A stretch of DNA of 15,957 bases from UMGS973 sp045599945 (GTDB lineage: Bacteria > Bacillota > Clostridia > Peptostreptococcales > Anaerovoracaceae): assembly GCA_045599945.1 (NCBI GenBank), contig JAZRWY010000005.1:1-15957 (forward strand). Reading direction: 5' to 3'. Position numbers and translations under genes: made by a program. Positions 13,819 through 15,957 of this stretch are shown piece by piece. The notes beneath the pieces are model-generated. The model saw nothing but the letters and a program-made list of their open reading frames with translations, had not been told where the DNA came from and made no database searches. Within the stretch, counting starts at the first letter, position 1. Every line of letters begins with the position of its first letter.

Positions 13819-15198
13819 CTACTGATCCATTTTCAGGATCTTCTCTCCTACCGTATTGATGTCTCCTGCACCCATGGTCATGATGACATCCCCCGGCTCG
13901 GAATTGTCATAGACGAATTTTGCCAGTTCATCCAGGGTTTCAAAATGGAAAACCTGCTTGTCCGGATATGCTTCCCGGATTTTTTTCATCAGATCCCTGG
14001 AGCTGATATTATATACATTCTTTTCTCTTGCTGCATAGATTTCTGCAAGAATCACCTTGTCTGCCTTTTCGAATGCCGTTGCAAACTGATCAAACAGCGC
14101 AAGCGTCCTGGTATATGTATGGGGCTGGAAACAGCACCATAAGGAATGATGCGGAAGATTGGCCGCTGCAGAAAGGGTTGCCTGAATCTCCGTCGGATGA
14201 TGGGCATAGTCATCGATGACCTTTCTTCCGTCGGCTGTTTCACCCTGCACGTCAAATCTTCTGGCAGTTCCATGATAGTTTTCCAGCGTTTCAATGATGA
14301 TTTCCGGTTCTACTCCAAGCATGTGACAGCATGCAAATGCTGCAAGGGTATTCAGGATATTATGCTCTCCCGGAACCTGAAGCTGAATCTCTCCAAGGCT
14401 TCTGCCTTCATGATTGACTGTAAAGCAAGGCATGCCGCTGTTAAAGGTAACATCAGAGCCCTGGTATGTGCATCCTTCTCCAAAGCCGAAGGTGATGACA
14501 TTCGGAAGATCCTTTACCACGCTGTTTACAAACGGATTGGCATCATATGCTATGATGACTCCGTCTTTCGGGACAAGCCCCGCAAATGTATTGAAGGATC
14601 TGACAATATGGTCAATATCCTTAAAATAGTCCAGATGATCCGAATCTATATTCAATATGATTTCAATTTTCGGCCGCAGCTGAAGAAAACTATCCCTGTA
14701 TTCACAGGCCTCAGTAACAAAATACTGGCTGCTTCCAACAGCTACATTCCCGCCGATTTCTCCCAGATTTCCGCCGACAAGGATGGTCGGATCCTTTGCC
14801 GCTGCCCGGAGTATCAGGGAAATCATGGATGTTGTCGTTGTCTTGCCGTGGGTGCCGGAAATGGCAACGGAATAATCATATTCCTCCATGAGAAGGCCCA
14901 GCATCTGCGCCCTGGTCAGTTCCGGAATTCCCCGTTCCTTTCCTCTTGCCAGCTCCGGATTTTCATCGGAAACGGCAACAGTATATACGATGAGGTCAAC
15001 ATCCTCCACGTTCTCTGCTGCATGACCGATGGCAATCTTCGCCCCGTTTTTTCTCAGTTTTTCCACCATTGCGCTTTCCTTCATGTCGGAGCCGCTGACT
15101 TCATAGCCTCTCTCCAGAAGAATCTCTGCAATTGCAGAAAGGCCGATGCCGCCGATGCCGATGCAGTGGATTTTTTTATATTCGTTTAGATTGATCAT
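13819..15198 (-). CDS. murC: UDP-N-acetylmuramate--L-alanine ligase
   Basis: A 459-residue Mur ligase adding L-Ala to UDP-MurNAc in cytoplasmic peptidoglycan synthesis. The N-terminal Rossmann domain has GIGGIGLSAIA (14-24). The central ATPase domain has the P-loop SGTHGKTTTTSM (114-125) and the Mur-typical NIDSDHLDYF. The C-terminal domain carries DDYAHHPTEI and HTYTRT. The ATG at 15196-15198 has AGGGAG 6-7 bases upstream. The length is normal and the frame intact. It is divergent from spoVG. Confidence 0.97.
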   Translation of the reverse strand: MINLNEYKKIHCIGIGGIGLSAIAEILLERGYEVSGSDMKESAMVEKLRKNGAKIAIGHAAENVEDVDLIVYTVAVSDENPELARGKERGIPELTRAQMLGLLMEEYDYSVAISGTHGKTTTTSMISLILRAAAKDPTILVGGNLGEIGGNVAVGSSQYFVTEACEYRDSFLQLRPKIEIILNIDSDHLDYFKDIDHIVRSFNTFAGLVPKDGVIIAYDANPFVNSVVKDLPNVITFGFGEGCTYQGSDVTFNSGMPCFTVNHEGRSLGEIQLQVPGEHNILNTLAAFACCHMLGVEPEIIIETLENYHGTARRFDVQGETADGRKVIDDYAHHPTEIQATLSAAANLPHHSLWCCFQPHTYTRTLALFDQFATAFEKADKVILAEIYAAREKNVYNISSRDLMKKIREAYPDKQVFHFETLDELAKFVYDNSEPGDVIMTMGAGDINTVGEKILKMDQ

Positions 15199-15248
15199 AA
15201 ATGTCTCCCTATATTCTGCAAATGTTTCTAGTATCCATAGATATTCAT

Positions 15249-15257
15249 ATTATATCA
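15249..15257 (-). promoter_or_regulatory. Probable murC promoter (extended -10)
   Basis: TGATATAAT on the minus strand (TATAAT at 15249-15254) is an extended -10 with no good -35. The expected transcript start is about 45 bases before murC. Confidence 0.5.
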
Positions 15258-15417
15258 CAAAGAATCTCTGAAATCAGAACATTTTCCAAATTAAGTGCGG
15301 GATAATGAAAAAAAGACAGGTTCGCAATGTAATCGAAAATACATGGCTCATTCATAGCAACTATGTACTATTTTTCTGTGAAAAATTCATATAATCGGGT
15401 GTAATCCTAAAATTCGC

Positions 15418-15447
15418 TTGCAATCCGTATTATTATAGATGTATAAT
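15418..15447 (+). promoter_or_regulatory. Probable spoVG promoter
   Basis: TTGCAA (15418-15423) and TATAAT (15442-15447) with an 18-base gap form a sigma-A-like promoter. A good RBS (GAAAGGA, 15466-15472) follows. The sigma-H promoter pattern known for Bacillus spoVG was not obvious. Confidence 0.6.
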
Positions 15448-15481
15448 GAATGAGTAATCCAAAACGAAAGGACAAGCATCG

Positions 15482-15760
15482 ATGAACATTACAGATGTAA
15501 GAGTGCGGAAGGTAAGTGATGAAGGAAAGATGAAAGCCATCGTTTCCATTACATTTGATGATGAATTTGTTGTCCATGACATCAAAATCATTGAAGGCCA
15601 GAACGGTCTTTTCATCGCAATGCCTAGCAAAAAAATGGGTGAAGGAGATTTTAGAGACATTGCACACCCACTTCTTTCAGAAACACGTAATAGGATAAAA
15701 GACGCGATTTTTGCAGAATATGAAAAAGTCCTTGCGCAGAGAGAAGAAACGACAGAATAG
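15482..15760 (+). CDS. spoVG: SpoVG, RNA/DNA-binding regulator
   Basis: A 92-residue SpoVG family protein. The N-terminal part matches the family well (MNITDVRVRKV, then VSITFDDEFVVHDIKIIEG, NGLFIAMPSKK and FRDIAHPLLSETR), followed by a helical tail. SpoVG binds nucleic acids and affects septation, sporulation and envelope genes in Firmicutes. It is the only plus-strand gene here, with its own promoter and a hairpin terminator shared with the opposing nucleoside kinase. Length is typical. Confidence 0.96.
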   Translation: MNITDVRVRKVSDEGKMKAIVSITFDDEFVVHDIKIIEGQNGLFIAMPSKKMGEGDFRDIAHPLLSETRNRIKDAIFAEYEKVLAQREETTE

Positions 15761-15778
15761 ATAATCGCAGAAATAAAC

Positions 15779-15803
15779 AAGAGAGGCTGTTAAAGCCTCT
15801 CTT
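15779..15803. terminator. Bidirectional terminator between spoVG and nucleoside kinase
   Basis: A 10-bp perfect stem (15779-15788 with 15794-15803) and 5-base loop lie between converging genes. T-rich sequence follows on the plus strand (CTTTCATTTT) and also on the minus strand (GTTTATTT). Confidence 0.85.
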
Positions 15804-15811
15804 CTTTCATT

Positions 15812-15957
15812 TTATACAAATACGCTTCCGCCGATGAATTCACGGAGAATGCTGTTGTTCACAATCACATCCGTATTCTTTGCCGTGCGGAAATGTCTCA
15901 GGAATCTGAGCATTCTTGCAGCATCGGCATATTCCGGTTCTTCCCGCTTCACCTGCC
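15812..15957 (-). CDS. Uridine-kinase-like nucleoside kinase, C-terminal part
   Basis: The gene runs off the window; only the last 48 codons are visible, reading EYADAARMLRFLRHF and ending NNSILREFIGGSVFV. That ending matches the clostridial nucleoside kinase (TGS-like plus phosphoribulokinase/uridine-kinase domains), which has NNSILREFIGG at its C terminus. The catalytic domains lie outside the window, so this is identified from the tail only. Confidence 0.75.
   Translation of the reverse strand, partial: QVKREEPEYADAARMLRFLRHFRTAKNTDVIVNNSILREFIGGSVFV

Noticed and set aside
14146..15189. 347-codon plus-strand open frame opposite murC
   Set aside because: It is antisense to a complete murC with all motifs and has no family features of its own.
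1..15957. CRISPR array, tRNA or rRNA genes, riboswitch
   Set aside because: No regularly spaced repeats, no tRNA cloverleaf or rRNA sequence and no recognisable riboswitch core were found.

Overview
The window looks like a chromosomal segment of a low-to-mid GC Gram-positive anaerobe, most likely a Lachnospiraceae-type clostridium. Supporting signs are spoVG near prs-pth-mfd and murC, a uridine-kinase-like nucleoside kinase ending in NNSILREFIGG, RsgI/PepSY signalling proteins, strong AGGAGG ribosome sites and sigma-A-type promoters. No RNA genes for translation and no CRISPR array were found. Nearly everything is read from the minus strand; only spoVG is on the plus strand.

Region 1 (about 1-2040) is a mobile-element border. 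It holds an IS200/IS605-type element with tnpA and tnpB on the minus strand, a right end with a possible omega-RNA, and a left end with two nested inverted repeats. Beyond it lies what looks like the worn-down tail of a second TnpB element, which abuts or forms the last codons of the neighbouring permease.

Region 2 (about 2022-5860) is an AT-rich accessory cassette. A secreted, cysteine- and aromatic-containing protein of unknown family is followed by a strong hairpin terminator, then an ABC ATPase with Glu in place of the Q-loop Gln (as in lantibiotic-immunity LanF proteins), a permease, a small membrane-anchored protein and a second permease. The ORFs downstream of the hairpin overlap each other. 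The plan resembles a secreted-product gene with a self-protection or export transporter, but neither small extracellular protein is one I recognise. A 520-base promoter region upstream carries a likely promoter, a TCT-N8-TCT direct repeat and other repeats that could be regulator sites. This is the best candidate for an undescribed system.

Region 3 (5868-8281) is an extracytoplasmic signalling module: an ECF sigma factor, a translationally coupled RsgI-like transmembrane anti-sigma with two extracellular PepSY repeats, and a separate secreted protein with two PepSY repeats.

Region 4 (8400-15957) is housekeeping: murC, prs, pth and mfd run in that order on the minus strand. Prs-pth-mfd is tightly packed and may be one operon. 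A divergent spoVG faces the tail of a nucleoside kinase across a shared bidirectional terminator. Between mfd and the PepSY gene lies a stretch with a small coding-like ORF that may be frameshifted.
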